From Pseudomonas chlororaphis subsp. aurantiaca (lineage in GTDB: Bacteria; Pseudomonadota; Gammaproteobacteria; Pseudomonadales; Pseudomonadaceae): DNA of 64,000 nt. The DNA lies in the NCBI RefSeq assembly GCF_013466605.1, contig NZ_CP059162.1, positions 4,464,001-4,528,000 of the forward strand, given 5' to 3'. This document shows, one piece after another, positions 1 through 7,815 of this stretch; the first letter of the stretch is position 1; each line of letters begins with the position of its first letter. The position numbers were made by a program, and so were the translations under genes. The notes beneath the pieces were generated by a model that ran no database searches, was not told where the DNA came from, and was given only the letters and a program-made list of their open reading frames with translations.

Positions 1-263
1 ACCTCATCGAAATCGATACGGAAGTAATGCCCGGAAAACGGCCGCTGATAGGCTGGCGACAGACGCCGCTCGTCCAGCTGCAACCCCTGCGGACCACGCA
101 CCAGCGCCACCAGCAGGCTTTCGCTGTCGTTGCGCAGGCCGGCTTCCAGATAGCGTTGCAAACCCATCTCGAACAGCCACAGGCTGGTCTGCGCCAGCAC
201 CAGGCCGACAATCACCATCACGCTGATCAGGCCCAGGCTCAGGCGGCGCTGGATCGACCTCAC
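1..263 (-). CDS. Two-component sensor histidine kinase, N-terminal part (runs off the window)
   Basis: The visible 87 residues start at a GTG that overlaps the TGA of the upstream response regulator (GTGA). They comprise a short basic N-terminus, one hydrophobic segment (about residues 9-27, ending near AQTSLWLF) and the start of a periplasmic region. This is the usual N-terminus of a membrane kinase encoded just after an OmpR-type regulator. The kinase core (HAMP, HisKA, HATPase) lies outside the window. The context, with two PepSY proteins upstream in the same operon, resembles QseC/PmrB-like systems that sense cations or envelope stress, but the ligand cannot be inferred. Confidence 0.8.
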   Translation of the reverse strand, partial: MRSIQRRLSLGLISVMVIVGLVLAQTSLWLFEMGLQRYLEAGLRNDSESLLVALVRGPQGLQLDERRLSPAYQRPFSGHYFRIDFDE

Positions 264-928
264 CGGGTGTTCCCGCCGAACAGGTAGCCCTGGCCGCGAC
301 GGGTTTCAATCACGCTGCGCCCGAGCTTGCGCCGCAGGTGGTTGACGTGGACTTCCAGTACGTTGGAGTCGCGCTCGGTCTCACCGTCGTAGAGGTGCTC
401 GGCCAGGTGGCTCTTCGAGAGGATCTGCTCCGGGTGCAGCATGAAGTAGCGCAGCAGGCGGAACTCGGCGGCGGTCAGCTGGATATCCACGCCGTCGCGC
501 ACCACGCACTGGCGGCCTTCGTCGAGGTGCAGCCCGGCTGCCTGCAGTGTCGGCTGGTTGGCCTGGCCGTGGGAACGGCGTAACAGCGCCTGGATACGCA
601 GGTGCAACTCTTCCGGGTGGAAGGGTTTGGTCAGGTAGTCGTCGGCACCGGCCTTCAGGCCTTCGATGCGTTCGGCCCAGGAACCGCGGGCGGTGAGGAT
701 CAGCACCGGGGTCGCCAGGCCGCCGGCGCGCCACTTGGCCAGCACTTCCAGGCCCGGAACCCCCGGCAGGCCGAGGTCGAGCACGATCAGGTCGTAAGGC
801 TCGCTGGCGCCCTGGTACAGCGCATCACGACCATCGGCCAGCCAGTCCACGGCGTAGCCCTGGCGATTGAGCCCGGCCAGCAGTTCGTCGGCCAGGGAGA
901 CGTGGTCTTCCACCAGGAGCAGGCGCAT
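260..928 (-). CDS. OmpR/PhoB-family response regulator
   Basis: This is a 222-residue DNA-binding response regulator. The receiver domain has the acidic pair in LLLVEDH, phospho-acceptor Asp51 in VLDLGLPG and the conserved Lys in LTKPF. The C-terminal half is a winged-helix trans_reg_C domain with the typical [12 protein letters not shown] recognition region. Its start codon overlaps the stop of the upstream PepSY gene (TGATG), and its stop overlaps the start of the sensor kinase, so the genes are translationally coupled. It probably controls its own operon, including the PepSY proteins. The closest named families are QseB/PmrA-like regulators; the regulon is unknown. Confidence 0.92.
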   Translation of the reverse strand: MRLLLVEDHVSLADELLAGLNRQGYAVDWLADGRDALYQGASEPYDLIVLDLGLPGVPGLEVLAKWRAGGLATPVLILTARGSWAERIEGLKAGADDYLTKPFHPEELHLRIQALLRRSHGQANQPTLQAAGLHLDEGRQCVVRDGVDIQLTAAEFRLLRYFMLHPEQILSKSHLAEHLYDGETERDSNVLEVHVNHLRRKLGRSVIETRRGQGYLFGGNTR

Positions 929-1242
929 CAGTCATCTTCCTTGTCTTTCAGTAAGCGGCCGGTGGTGGCCTCGAGGTCCAGCTCGCGAACCACGCCCTCG
1001 GCAGTCAGCAGCTCGACTTCATAGATGTAGACGTCGTGTTTTTCTTCCAGCTCGGCTTCCAGCAGCTTGGCCCCGGGGTAACGGTCCAGGGCCTGTTGCA
1101 ACAGTTGCTCCAGCGGCAGGATCACCCCTTGCTGGCGCAAGCGCAGGGCTTCATCCTGGTCCAGGTCGCGGGCCAGCGCCACCGAGCAGAAAGCCAGAAG
1201 CGCCAGGGCCACCCTGCTGCCGGCGCGTAGATTTACCTTCAT
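928..1242 (-). CDS. PepSY-domain periplasmic protein (copy 2)
   Basis: This 104-residue small exported protein has an N-terminal signal peptide ending near SVALARD, followed by one PepSY domain with the typical [19 protein letters not shown] core and a C-terminal acidic tail. The ATG at 1242 was chosen because it overlaps the stop codon of the preceding PepSY gene (TAATG); a longer reading would add an implausible 20 residues. PepSY proteins are thought to act as periplasmic inhibitors or sensors. The tandem pair directly ahead of a regulator/kinase pair suggests a role in signal input or feedback. Confidence 0.85.
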   Translation of the reverse strand: MKVNLRAGSRVALALLAFCSVALARDLDQDEALRLRQQGVILPLEQLLQQALDRYPGAKLLEAELEEKHDVYIYEVELLTAEGVVRELDLEATTGRLLKDKEDD

Positions 1243-1550
1243 TACGTATCCTGATGATCCTTGAGCACCTGGCCGCTCACCGCGTCCAATTCCAGGTCCC
1301 ACTCAACCCCTTGAGGATCGCGCATCTCGATCTGGTAGATGTACTTGCCGTACTCCTCTTCCAGCTCGGTTTCGGTGATGGTCGCGCCCGGGTGCTTGGC
1401 CAATGCCGTGGCATTGAGTTTTTCAAAGGACACAATGGTACCAGCGTCGCGCAGTCTCAGGGCCTCGTCGGGCCCCAGGTCGCGGGCATGGGCCAGGCTG
1501 GCGGTCATGCCGATGAGGGTCGCGGTGAACAGGGCAGTCAGGGTTTTCAT
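1242..1550 (-). CDS. PepSY-domain periplasmic protein (copy 1)
   Basis: This 102-residue protein has a signal peptide (MKTLTALFTATLIG to about AHA) and one PepSY domain (TELEEEYGKYIYQIEMRD). It is clearly paralogous to the next gene downstream: both share the RDLxxDEALRLRxxG segment after the signal peptide, indicating a tandem duplication. It is the first gene of the four-gene PepSY-PepSY-regulator-kinase operon, so the operon promoter should lie just upstream, between 1551 and 1710. It is probably a periplasmic modulator of the two-component system. Confidence 0.88.
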   Translation of the reverse strand: MKTLTALFTATLIGMTASLAHARDLGPDEALRLRDAGTIVSFEKLNATALAKHPGATITETELEEEYGKYIYQIEMRDPQGVEWDLELDAVSGQVLKDHQDT

Positions 1551-1710
1551 GGGGTGTCTCCGGTTTTCTCGTTATGTGTTGCTACGCGGCTCACGATAGC
1601 GGGTCGAACTTAATTGAAACTGAATGGCCATCATCGCCAGCGCGCAGGTTTCATTCGGCGCCGCTGACCTGAGCTTTTATACTCACCCGTCGCTCGAGAT
1701 TGAGACCGGT

Positions 1711-2790
1711 ATGACCGCTATCCACATCAAGTTTCCCGCCCTGACCCTCAAGGCCGGCCCACGCGCCCTGGCGCGCATCCGCGCCAACGGCCTGAGCGCC
1801 GCCGAAGTCGGCACCCTGCCCGGCGCCGCCGGCGGGCCGAAAGCCCTGGGCATCCAGGGGCTGGACCTGGCGCTGTTCGGCGAGTGGCTGCCGGCGGCGC
1901 CACGGGAGCGTTCGCTGATCGGTGCCTCGGTGGGTTCCTGGCGCTTCGCCAGCGCCTGCCTGCCGGACGCCGCCGAAAGCATCCGCCGCCTGGGCCAACT
2001 GTACAACGCCCAGAGCTTCGCCAAGGGCGTGACCATCGCGCAGATCAGCCAGAGTTCGCAGCGCATGCTGCACGAGCTGCTCGACGGCCGCGATGCGAGC
2101 ATTCTCGACAACCCGCACTACCGGCTGAACATCATGGTGGTGAAAAGCCACGGCCTGCTCGCCGACGACCATCGCGGGCGGCTGGGCCTGGGATTGTCCT
2201 CGGTGATCGCCGACAACCTGCGTGGCCGCGCGCGCCTGTCCCGGCACTTCGAACGCCTGGTGCTGCACGACCCGCGCCTGGCGCCGCCGCTGCGGGCCCT
2301 CGACGACTTCCCCTCGCGCTTCGTGCCGCTGGACACCCACAACCTGCGCCAAGCCCTGCTCGCCTCGGGCTCGATCCCGATGGTCATGCAAGGCGTGCGC
2401 GACCTGCCCGGCGCCGGGGCCGGCACCTTCCGCGACGGCGGCCTGCTGGACTACCACCTCGACCTGCCCTACAGCGGCGACGACATCGTGCTCTACCCGC
2501 ACTTCACCGACCGGGTGATTCCCGGCTGGTTCGACAAGACCCTGCCCTGGCGCCGCGGCAACCCGGGTCGCCTGCAGGACGTGTTGCTGCTGGCACCGTC
2601 GAAGGAATACCTGGCACGCCTGCCCTACGGCAAACTGCCGGACCGCAACGACTTCAAGCGCTTCATGGGCGACGACGCCAGCCGCCAGAAATACTGGCGC
2701 AGCGCGATGGACGAAAGCCGGCGCCTGGGCGACGAGTTCCTCGAACTGGCCGCAGGTGGTCGTCTCGGCGAACGGCTATTGACCCTTTAG
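1711..2790 (+). CDS. Patatin-like phospholipase family protein
   Basis: This 359-residue protein has the patatin Ser-Asp dyad. The nucleophile elbow is GASVGS (Ser73) and the Asp lies in FRDGGLLDYH. The family hydrolyses acyl esters of lipids. A glycine-rich oxyanion loop, GAAGGPK, lies near residues 38-44. The start at the ATG of MTAIHIKF was chosen because the upstream extension is unlike the family and overlaps the divergent PepSY promoter region. No signal peptide is seen, so it is probably cytoplasmic or peripherally associated with membranes. The substrate is not known. Confidence 0.85.
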   Translation: MTAIHIKFPALTLKAGPRALARIRANGLSAAEVGTLPGAAGGPKALGIQGLDLALFGEWLPAAPRERSLIGASVGSWRFASACLPDAAESIRRLGQLYNAQSFAKGVTIAQISQSSQRMLHELLDGRDASILDNPHYRLNIMVVKSHGLLADDHRGRLGLGLSSVIADNLRGRARLSRHFERLVLHDPRLAPPLRALDDFPSRFVPLDTHNLRQALLASGSIPMVMQGVRDLPGAGAGTFRDGGLLDYHLDLPYSGDDIVLYPHFTDRVIPGWFDKTLPWRRGNPGRLQDVLLLAPSKEYLARLPYGKLPDRNDFKRFMGDDASRQKYWRSAMDESRRLGDEFLELAAGGRLGERLLTL

Positions 2791-2887
2791 TCAGTGTTTT
2801 CCCGCACCCGCACAATCAAGCTGGTAAACTCGCTGCCTGCCTTACATCGCCCGCGGCGATAGCCACCTGACCGAGCTGACCGACACT

Positions 2888-3244
2888 GTGGAAATCTTCA
2901 AAGAGTTTACCTTCGAATCCGCCCACCGCCTGCCCCACGTGCCTGCCGGCCACAAGTGCGGGCGCCTGCACGGCCACTCGTTCAAGGTGGCCATCCACCT
3001 GAGCGGCGACCTCGATCCGCACACTGGCTGGATTCGTGACTTCTCCGAAATCAAGGAGATCTTCAAGCCGCTCTACGAGCGCCTGGACCACAACTACCTG
3101 AACGACATCCCCGGCCTGGAAAACCCCACCAGCGAAGTGCTGGCCAAGTGGATCTGGAACGAGCTCAAACCCCTGCTGCCGGAGCTGAGCGCGATCCGCA
3201 TCCACGAGACCTGCACCAGCGGCTGCATCTATCGCGGCGAATAA
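2888..3244 (+). CDS. queD: 6-carboxy-5,6,7,8-tetrahydropterin synthase QueD
   Basis: QueD makes 6-carboxytetrahydropterin from 7,8-dihydroneopterin triphosphate, the second committed step towards queuosine and other 7-deazaguanines. The 118 residues carry the zinc ligands (His in FESAHRL and the HGHS motif), the catalytic Cys in KCGRLHGHS and the conserved LDHNYLND and [11 protein letters not shown] segments. The start is GTG at 2888. The gene is monocistronic, with an intrinsic terminator directly behind. I see no preQ1 riboswitch in the 97 bases upstream. Confidence 0.95.
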   Translation: MEIFKEFTFESAHRLPHVPAGHKCGRLHGHSFKVAIHLSGDLDPHTGWIRDFSEIKEIFKPLYERLDHNYLNDIPGLENPTSEVLAKWIWNELKPLLPELSAIRIHETCTSGCIYRGE

Positions 3245-3260
3245 ACCGTCGCCCGCTTGA

Positions 3261-3288
3261 AAAAAACCACCTCCCGCGGTGGTTTTTT
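3261..3288 (+). terminator. Intrinsic terminator after queD
   Basis: An AACCACC / GGTGGTT stem around a TCCCGC loop, flanked by A-run and T-run, forms a bidirectional rho-independent terminator 17 bases after the queD stop. Confidence 0.85.
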
Positions 3289-3341
3289 ATGCCTATGCTT
3301 GCCCGCTCGGCCCTCGCGCCTTGAGCGGAGAACGCCCCCTC

Positions 3342-3577
3342 ATGCCCTCGACCATTCGCCCGGCCACCGTGGCCGACCTCAGCCTGATCCAGGCCGGCAA
3401 TGGCTGGGCTTCGCTGAAAGACAGGCGCTCGCCGCCGGTCATAGCTGCATCCGGCTTTACACCCACGAAGCCATGAGCGAAAACATCGCCCTGTATACCC
3501 GCCGCGGTTACACCAAGACCCACCGCGCCGAGGAGCACGGGCTGCGCCGGGCCTACATGAGCAAGGCGCTGGACTGA
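3342..3577 (+). pseudogene. Remnant of a GNAT-family N-acetyltransferase
   Basis: The first ~17 codons read MPSTIRPATVADLSLIQ, the classic GNAT N-terminus. The C-terminus, in another frame, reads IRLYTHEAMSENIALYTRRG, the classic GNAT motif B/C region that precedes the domain end. Together they amount to about 75 codons, against about 150 for the family. The central acetyl-CoA binding motif A (R/Q-x-x-G-x-G/A) is missing. An internal deletion with frameshift between about 3400 and 3440 explains this. No functional product is expected. Confidence 0.75.
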
Positions 3578-3598
3578 TCACCCGCAGAGGACCACAGC

Positions 3599-4435
3599 AT
3601 GAGCGATTGGCCGCTGGATCGAACCTACAGCTTCAATGGGTACACCGTTCGCTACGCCATTCATGGTGAGGGCCCGCCCCTGGTATTGGTGCACGGCACG
3701 CCCTTCTCTTCCTACGTCTGGCACCGCATCGCCCCGCACTTGCGCGCCAGCCACCGGGTGCACTATTTCGACCTGCTGGGCTACGGCCAGTCGGAACAGG
3801 CCGCCGGCCAGGATGTGTCCCTCGGCGTGCAGAACCAGCTGCTGGCCGAACTGCTGGAACACTGGGGCCTGGAGCGCCCGGACGTAGTAGCCCATGACTT
3901 CGGCGGCGCCACCGCCCTGCGCGCCCACCTGCTCAATGGCAAGGACTACCGCAGCCTGACCCTGATCGACCCGGTGGCGCTGTCGCCCTGGGGCTCGCCG
4001 TTCGTGCAGCACGTGCGCCAGCATGAACAGGCCTTCAGCGGCGTGCCGGACTACATCCAGCGCGCCATAGTGCCGGCCTACATCCGTGGGGCGATCCAGC
4101 GCGAGATCCCCGACCAGGAGCTGGCGCCCTACGTCCAGCCCTGGCTCGGCGCCAGCGGCCAGGCTGCCTTCTACCGGCAGATCGCGCAGATGGACGAGCG
4201 CTACACCAGCGAAGTGGCCGGGCTCTATCCGAGCATTCGTTGCCCGACCCAGATCCTCTGGGGCGAGGACGATCAGTGGATCCCCATCGAGCGCGGGCGC
4301 CAGTTGCACCAGTTGATCCCCGGCTCGCGGTTCCAGGCCGTGCCCAACGCCGGCCACCTGCTGCAGGAAGACGCACCGGAAGCCATAATCGCCGCGCTGT
4401 TGCGTTTTCTACCCCAGGCCGGGAGCAAGGCATGA
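3599..4435 (+). CDS. Alpha/beta hydrolase with Asp nucleophile (dehalogenase/epoxide hydrolase-like)
   Basis: This 278-residue single-domain alpha/beta hydrolase has the oxyanion motif HGTP at residues 32-35. At the nucleophile elbow the motif is AHDFGG, placing Asp100 where esterases have Ser. That substitution is typical of haloalkane dehalogenases and epoxide hydrolases, which form an ester intermediate through Asp. The acid is probably in LWGEDDQWIP and the base His in NAGHLLQ. No signal peptide is present. The stop overlaps the start of the deoxyribosyltransferase gene (ATGA), so the two are coupled. The substrate cannot be assigned. Confidence 0.85.
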   Translation: MSDWPLDRTYSFNGYTVRYAIHGEGPPLVLVHGTPFSSYVWHRIAPHLRASHRVHYFDLLGYGQSEQAAGQDVSLGVQNQLLAELLEHWGLERPDVVAHDFGGATALRAHLLNGKDYRSLTLIDPVALSPWGSPFVQHVRQHEQAFSGVPDYIQRAIVPAYIRGAIQREIPDQELAPYVQPWLGASGQAAFYRQIAQMDERYTSEVAGLYPSIRCPTQILWGEDDQWIPIERGRQLHQLIPGSRFQAVPNAGHLLQEDAPEAIIAALLRFLPQAGSKA

Positions 4436-4938
4436 GCCCACGCATCTACCTCGCCGGCTTCGATGTGTTTCGCCGCGATGCCATCGCCCGCGGCGAATAC
4501 CTCAAGAATCTGTGCCAGGCCCAGGGCCTGCAAGGCCTCTACCCTTTCGATCATCAGGTGCCGGCCCAGCCGATGCCGGAGCAGACCGCCCAACTGATCT
4601 GCCAGCAGAACCTGCAGATGATCCGCGACTGCGACGCGGTACTGGCCAACCTCAACGCCTTTCGCGGCCTGGAGCCGGACTCCGGTACTGCCTTCGAGGT
4701 GGGCATGGCCGTCGCCCTGGGCAAACCGGTGTGGGCCTGGTTCGAGGCGCCCGCGACCCTGCGCGAACAAGTGCCCCATGACGCCGACGGCCGCGACGCC
4801 GAAGGTTTCCTGGTGGAGGATTTCAAGCTGCCGCGCAACCTGATGCTGGCCTGCACCTGGGCCGGCCACAGCCGCAGCGCCGAAGACGCCTTGCCGCGCC
4901 TGGCGGCTTACCTCGCACAGCGACCGCCAACGTTCTGA
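4432..4938 (+). CDS. Nucleoside 2-deoxyribosyltransferase family protein
   Basis: This 168-residue protein begins with the family hallmark IYLAGFDVF and carries the catalytic Glu in DSGTAFEVGMA. Enzymes of the family transfer deoxyribose between nucleobases or hydrolyse nucleoside monophosphates, which suits salvage or house-cleaning of modified nucleotides. The ATG at 4432 overlaps the preceding stop (ATGA). It is followed by a Nudix hydrolase gene, which supports a nucleotide-sanitation role. Confidence 0.87.
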   Translation: MSPRIYLAGFDVFRRDAIARGEYLKNLCQAQGLQGLYPFDHQVPAQPMPEQTAQLICQQNLQMIRDCDAVLANLNAFRGLEPDSGTAFEVGMAVALGKPVWAWFEAPATLREQVPHDADGRDAEGFLVEDFKLPRNLMLACTWAGHSRSAEDALPRLAAYLAQRPPTF

Positions 4939-4975
4939 CCGTGCCAGGTCCAGTGATCACTCAAGGACAGCCACC

Positions 4976-5599
4976 ATGGAAAACACCTGGCTCACCCACG
5001 CCAAACGCTTGCAGGCCCTCGCCTCCAACGGGCTGCATTTCTGCAAGGACCCGTTCGATCGCGAGCGTTACCAGGAAGTCGCCGATATCGCCCACGACAT
5101 GCTCGCGCAACTGGCCGACGTGCCCCTGGAACGCATCGCCGGCCTGGTGTCGGACTTTGCCGAACGCTACTCGACACCCCTGGTGGATGTGCGCGGCGCC
5201 TTGATCGAAGACGACCGCATCCTCCTGGTCCGCGAACAGACCGACGGACGCTGGGCCTTGCCCGGCGGTTATGCCGATATCGGCCTGTCGGCCGCCGAAA
5301 ACATCGTCAAGGAGATCCACGAAGAAGCCGGGCTCAGCGTCTCGGCCCGCGCCCTCTACAGTGTCCGGCACAAAGCCAAGGGCCCCTTCACTCCCGACAC
5401 CCGGGACTTCTACAAGCTGTATTTTCTCTGCGAGCGCAGTGAGCGCAGCGCCCCGGTGGCTGGCTCGGAAGTCAGCGACGCCGGGTTCTTCGCCCTCGAC
5501 GCCCTGCCCGAACTGTCCCGCGGCCGCACCGTGGAAGGCGATATCGAAGCGGCCTTTGCCTTCCACCGCGGCGAAACCCGCCTGACCCTGTTCGATTGA
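4976..5599 (+). CDS. Nudix hydrolase with N-terminal Nudix-associated domain
   Basis: This 207-residue protein has an N-terminal helical region of about 60 residues (Nudix_hydro_N type), then a Nudix fold with the box starting at LPGGYADIGLS and ending KEIHEEAG. The Glu cluster that binds metal (EIHEE) is intact. The first Glu of the classical GX5E box is replaced by Leu, as seen in several members of this subfamily. It cleaves nucleoside diphosphate-linked compounds; related enzymes act on ADP-ribose or CDP-choline. It is probably co-transcribed with the upstream hydrolase and deoxyribosyltransferase genes. Confidence 0.9.
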   Translation: MENTWLTHAKRLQALASNGLHFCKDPFDRERYQEVADIAHDMLAQLADVPLERIAGLVSDFAERYSTPLVDVRGALIEDDRILLVREQTDGRWALPGGYADIGLSAAENIVKEIHEEAGLSVSARALYSVRHKAKGPFTPDTRDFYKLYFLCERSERSAPVAGSEVSDAGFFALDALPELSRGRTVEGDIEAAFAFHRGETRLTLFD

Positions 5600-5602
5600 G
5601 TC

Positions 5603-5659
5603 AATGTAAAGCATCCTTGACACCTCTGGATCGACTGCCTAATGTAAAGCACCCTTTAC
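5603..5659 (+). promoter_or_regulatory. Promoter with two operator repeats for the membrane protein/XRE operon
   Basis: Two copies of an imperfect palindrome occur 38 bases apart. Site 1 (5605-5620) is GTAAAG-CATC-CTTGAC; site 2 (5643-5658) is GTAAAG-CACC-CTTTAC. A perfect -35 box, TTGACA (5617-5622), overlaps site 1. A weaker -10, TAATGT (5640-5645), lies at 17-base spacing and overlaps site 2. This layout fits repression by the small XRE protein encoded at the end of the operon. The binding itself is inferred. Confidence 0.65.
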
Positions 5660-5673
5660 TTCAGGAGCCGGCC

Positions 5674-6048
5674 ATGTGCGGCAAACGCTACCTCGTGGAA
5701 CTCACCCTCGCCCTGCTGGCGTACCTTGTCGCCGTGGTGCTCAGCACTTACCTGATGCCGGGCATGGACAGCAGCGCCGGGCACATCGCGGTGTCGCTGA
5801 TTCCAGTGATCCCGCTGATCGCCATGGCGCTGGCGGTCATTCGCCAGCTGCGGCGCCTGGATGAACTCAGCCAGCGCATCCAACTCAACGCTCTGGGCAT
5901 CGCCTTTGTCTGTACCGCGCTGATCACCTTCAGCTACGGCTTCCTGGAAATAGCGGGCCTGCCACGACTGTCGATGTTCGCCGTCTGGCCGATCATGGGA
6001 TCGGTGTGGCTGGTGGCCACGCTCATCGGCAACAGGCGTTACCGGTGA
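5674..6048 (+). CDS. Small four-helix inner-membrane protein
   Basis: This 124-residue protein has four predicted membrane helices (about residues 8-28, 42-62, 74-95 and 101-118) separated by a short charged loop, RQLRRLDELSQRIQ. This organisation is found in a widespread family of small proteins encoded just ahead of Cro/cI-type regulators. The ATG at 5674 follows an AGGAG ribosome site; an earlier start would lie inside the operator region. The stop overlaps the GTG of the regulator gene. Its function is unknown. Confidence 0.8.
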   Translation: MCGKRYLVELTLALLAYLVAVVLSTYLMPGMDSSAGHIAVSLIPVIPLIAMALAVIRQLRRLDELSQRIQLNALGIAFVCTALITFSYGFLEIAGLPRLSMFAVWPIMGSVWLVATLIGNRRYR

Positions 6049-6242
6049 ACAATCGCCTGCGTGAACTGCGCGCCGCGCAAGGCTGGTCCCAGGCGGAGCT
6101 GGCCGCGCACCTGAACGTTTCAAGGCAGACCGTGAACGCCATCGAGACGGGGCGCTACGACCCCAGCCTGCCCCTGGCCTTCAAGATCGCGAAGGCCTTC
6201 GGCCTACCCATCGAGGGCATTTTCGAGGCCCCGCAGGACTGA
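6045..6242 (+). CDS. Small XRE-family (Cro/cI-like) transcriptional regulator
   Basis: This 65-residue protein is essentially a single helix-turn-helix: RLRELRAAQGWSQAELAAHL followed by NVSRQTVNAIETGRYDPSL, then a short C-terminal tail typical of YozG-like repressors (FGLPIEGIF). The GTG start at 6045 overlaps the upstream stop by four bases (GTGA), so the pair is translationally coupled. It is the obvious candidate to bind the two GTAAAG palindromes over the operon promoter and repress it. Confidence 0.9.
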   Translation: MNNRLRELRAAQGWSQAELAAHLNVSRQTVNAIETGRYDPSLPLAFKIAKAFGLPIEGIFEAPQD

Positions 6243-6393
6243 GCGGCCAGTGATCCAATTTGTCTCACCGGCGCACCGCTTTCGCGCCGAAGCCGGCCAA
6301 TCGGATACGCCGGAAAGCAAAAATCCTCTGTTTGTCTATAAATCTCCTGCAGGTTGCACAACGCCGGCTGGGCGCCCCTGACGCTGAGGGCGT

Positions 6394-6409
6394 TGGCACG
6401 GCGACTGCA
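6394..6409 (+). promoter_or_regulatory. Probable sigma-54 promoter of codBA
   Basis: TGGCAC-GGCGA-CTGCA matches the -24/-12 consensus TGGCAC-N5-TTGCA at all but one base, with correct spacing, 57 bases before the codB start. Cytosine is a nitrogen source, so NtrC/RpoN control would make sense. I could not recognise a clear NtrC enhancer pair upstream. Confidence 0.6.
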
Positions 6410-6465
6410 ATGGGCCTGCGTCGCTTACGCACCAGGCCCGGCCTGGGCCAATCAGGAGAAGGCAC

Positions 6466-7737
6466 ATGACGCAGAACGATCCAGGTAACGACTACCCGCT
6501 CAGCGAAGTCCCGATGCACGCGCGCAAGGGCCTGGCCTCCACGGCCATGGTGCTGCTGGGCTTCACCTTTTTCACCGCCACCATGTTCGCCGGCGGCAAG
6601 CTCGGGGTGGCCTTCAGCTTTGCCCAGATGCTCGGGGTGATCGTCCTCGGCAACCTGCTGCTGGGCCTGTACGCGGCAGGCCTGGGCTATATCGCCTTCA
6701 AGAGCGGCCTGAACTCGGTGCTGATGGGGCGCTTCTGTTTCGGCGAGGTGGGCAGCAAGCTCAGCGACCTGATCCTCGGTTTCACCCAGATCGGCTGGTA
6801 CGCCTGGGGCACCGCCACCGCTGCGGTGGTGCTGGGCAAGTATTTCGAGCTGGGCCAGGGCACCGTGCTGGGGCTGATGGTGCTGTTCGGCCTGGTGTTC
6901 TGCGCCACCGCCTACGTGGGTTACCGCGGGCTGGAAATCCTTTCCTGGATCGCGGTGCCGGCCATGGCCCTGCTGCTGTTGCTGTCGATGTGGGTGGCCA
7001 CGGTCAAGGTCGGCGGCCTCGATGGGTTGCTGGCCGTGGTGCCGAGCGCCAGCCTAGACCTGTCCACGGCCATCACCCTGGTGTTCGGCACCTTCGTCAG
7101 CGGCGCCACCCAGGCCACCAACTGGACGCGTTTTTCCCGCTCGGCCAGGGTCGCGGTGCTGGCCAGCCTGATCGGCTTTTTTATCGGCAACGGCCTGATG
7201 GTGCTGATCGGTGCCTACGGCGCCATCGTCTACCAGCAGCCGGACGTGGTCGAAGTGCTGCTGTTGCAGGGGTTCGCCATGGCCGCCATGGCCATGCTCC
7301 TGCTGAATATCTGGAGCACCCAGGACAACACCATCTACAACTTCGCCGTCGCCGGCTGCAACCTGCTGCGCACCGGCCGGCGCAAGACCGTGACCCTGGT
7401 CGGCGCGGCGATCGGCACCCTGCTGGCGCTGCTGGGCATGTACGACATGCTGGTGCCCTACCTGATTCTGCTGGGCACGGTGATCCCGCCGATTGGCGGG
7501 GTGATCATGGCCGACTTCTTCTATCGCTATCGTGGCCAGTACCCGCGCCTGGCCGACAGCAAATTGCCGGCGTTCAACTGGGCCGGCCTGGGCGCCTATG
7601 CCATCGGCACCGTGGCGGCCTTCGGCTCGCCCTGGGTCGCGCCACTGGTGGGCATCGCGGCCGCCGCCCTGAGCTACATGCTGCTGAACAGCCTGCTCGG
7701 TGCACGCACCACGACCGCGGCGGACATCCAGGCATGA
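6466..7737 (+). CDS. codB: Cytosine permease CodB
   Basis: This 423-residue permease of the NCS1 (nucleobase:cation symporter-1) family has about 12 hydrophobic segments. Family landmarks include the N-terminal VPMHARKG region, FTQIGWYAWGTA in helix 3, the SGATQATNWTRFSR loop and LNIWSTQDNTIYNF. It imports cytosine across the inner membrane. An AGGAG lies shortly before the ATG. The gene precedes codA by 78 bases on the same strand, forming the classic codBA operon. Confidence 0.93.
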   Translation: MTQNDPGNDYPLSEVPMHARKGLASTAMVLLGFTFFTATMFAGGKLGVAFSFAQMLGVIVLGNLLLGLYAAGLGYIAFKSGLNSVLMGRFCFGEVGSKLSDLILGFTQIGWYAWGTATAAVVLGKYFELGQGTVLGLMVLFGLVFCATAYVGYRGLEILSWIAVPAMALLLLLSMWVATVKVGGLDGLLAVVPSASLDLSTAITLVFGTFVSGATQATNWTRFSRSARVAVLASLIGFFIGNGLMVLIGAYGAIVYQQPDVVEVLLLQGFAMAAMAMLLLNIWSTQDNTIYNFAVAGCNLLRTGRRKTVTLVGAAIGTLLALLGMYDMLVPYLILLGTVIPPIGGVIMADFFYRYRGQYPRLADSKLPAFNWAGLGAYAIGTVAAFGSPWVAPLVGIAAAALSYMLLNSLLGARTTTAADIQA

Positions 7738-7815
7738 GCCCGGGCCACGCGACGTTGCGGCCGCCGGCCCGGGCGCCGTACCCTGACCGCCTGGATTGAA
7801 AAAGGAATCGCTCCG

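Noticed and set aside
2791..2887. Possible preQ1 riboswitch ahead of queD
   Set aside because: The short leader lacks a recognisable preQ1 aptamer stem followed by the A-rich tail.
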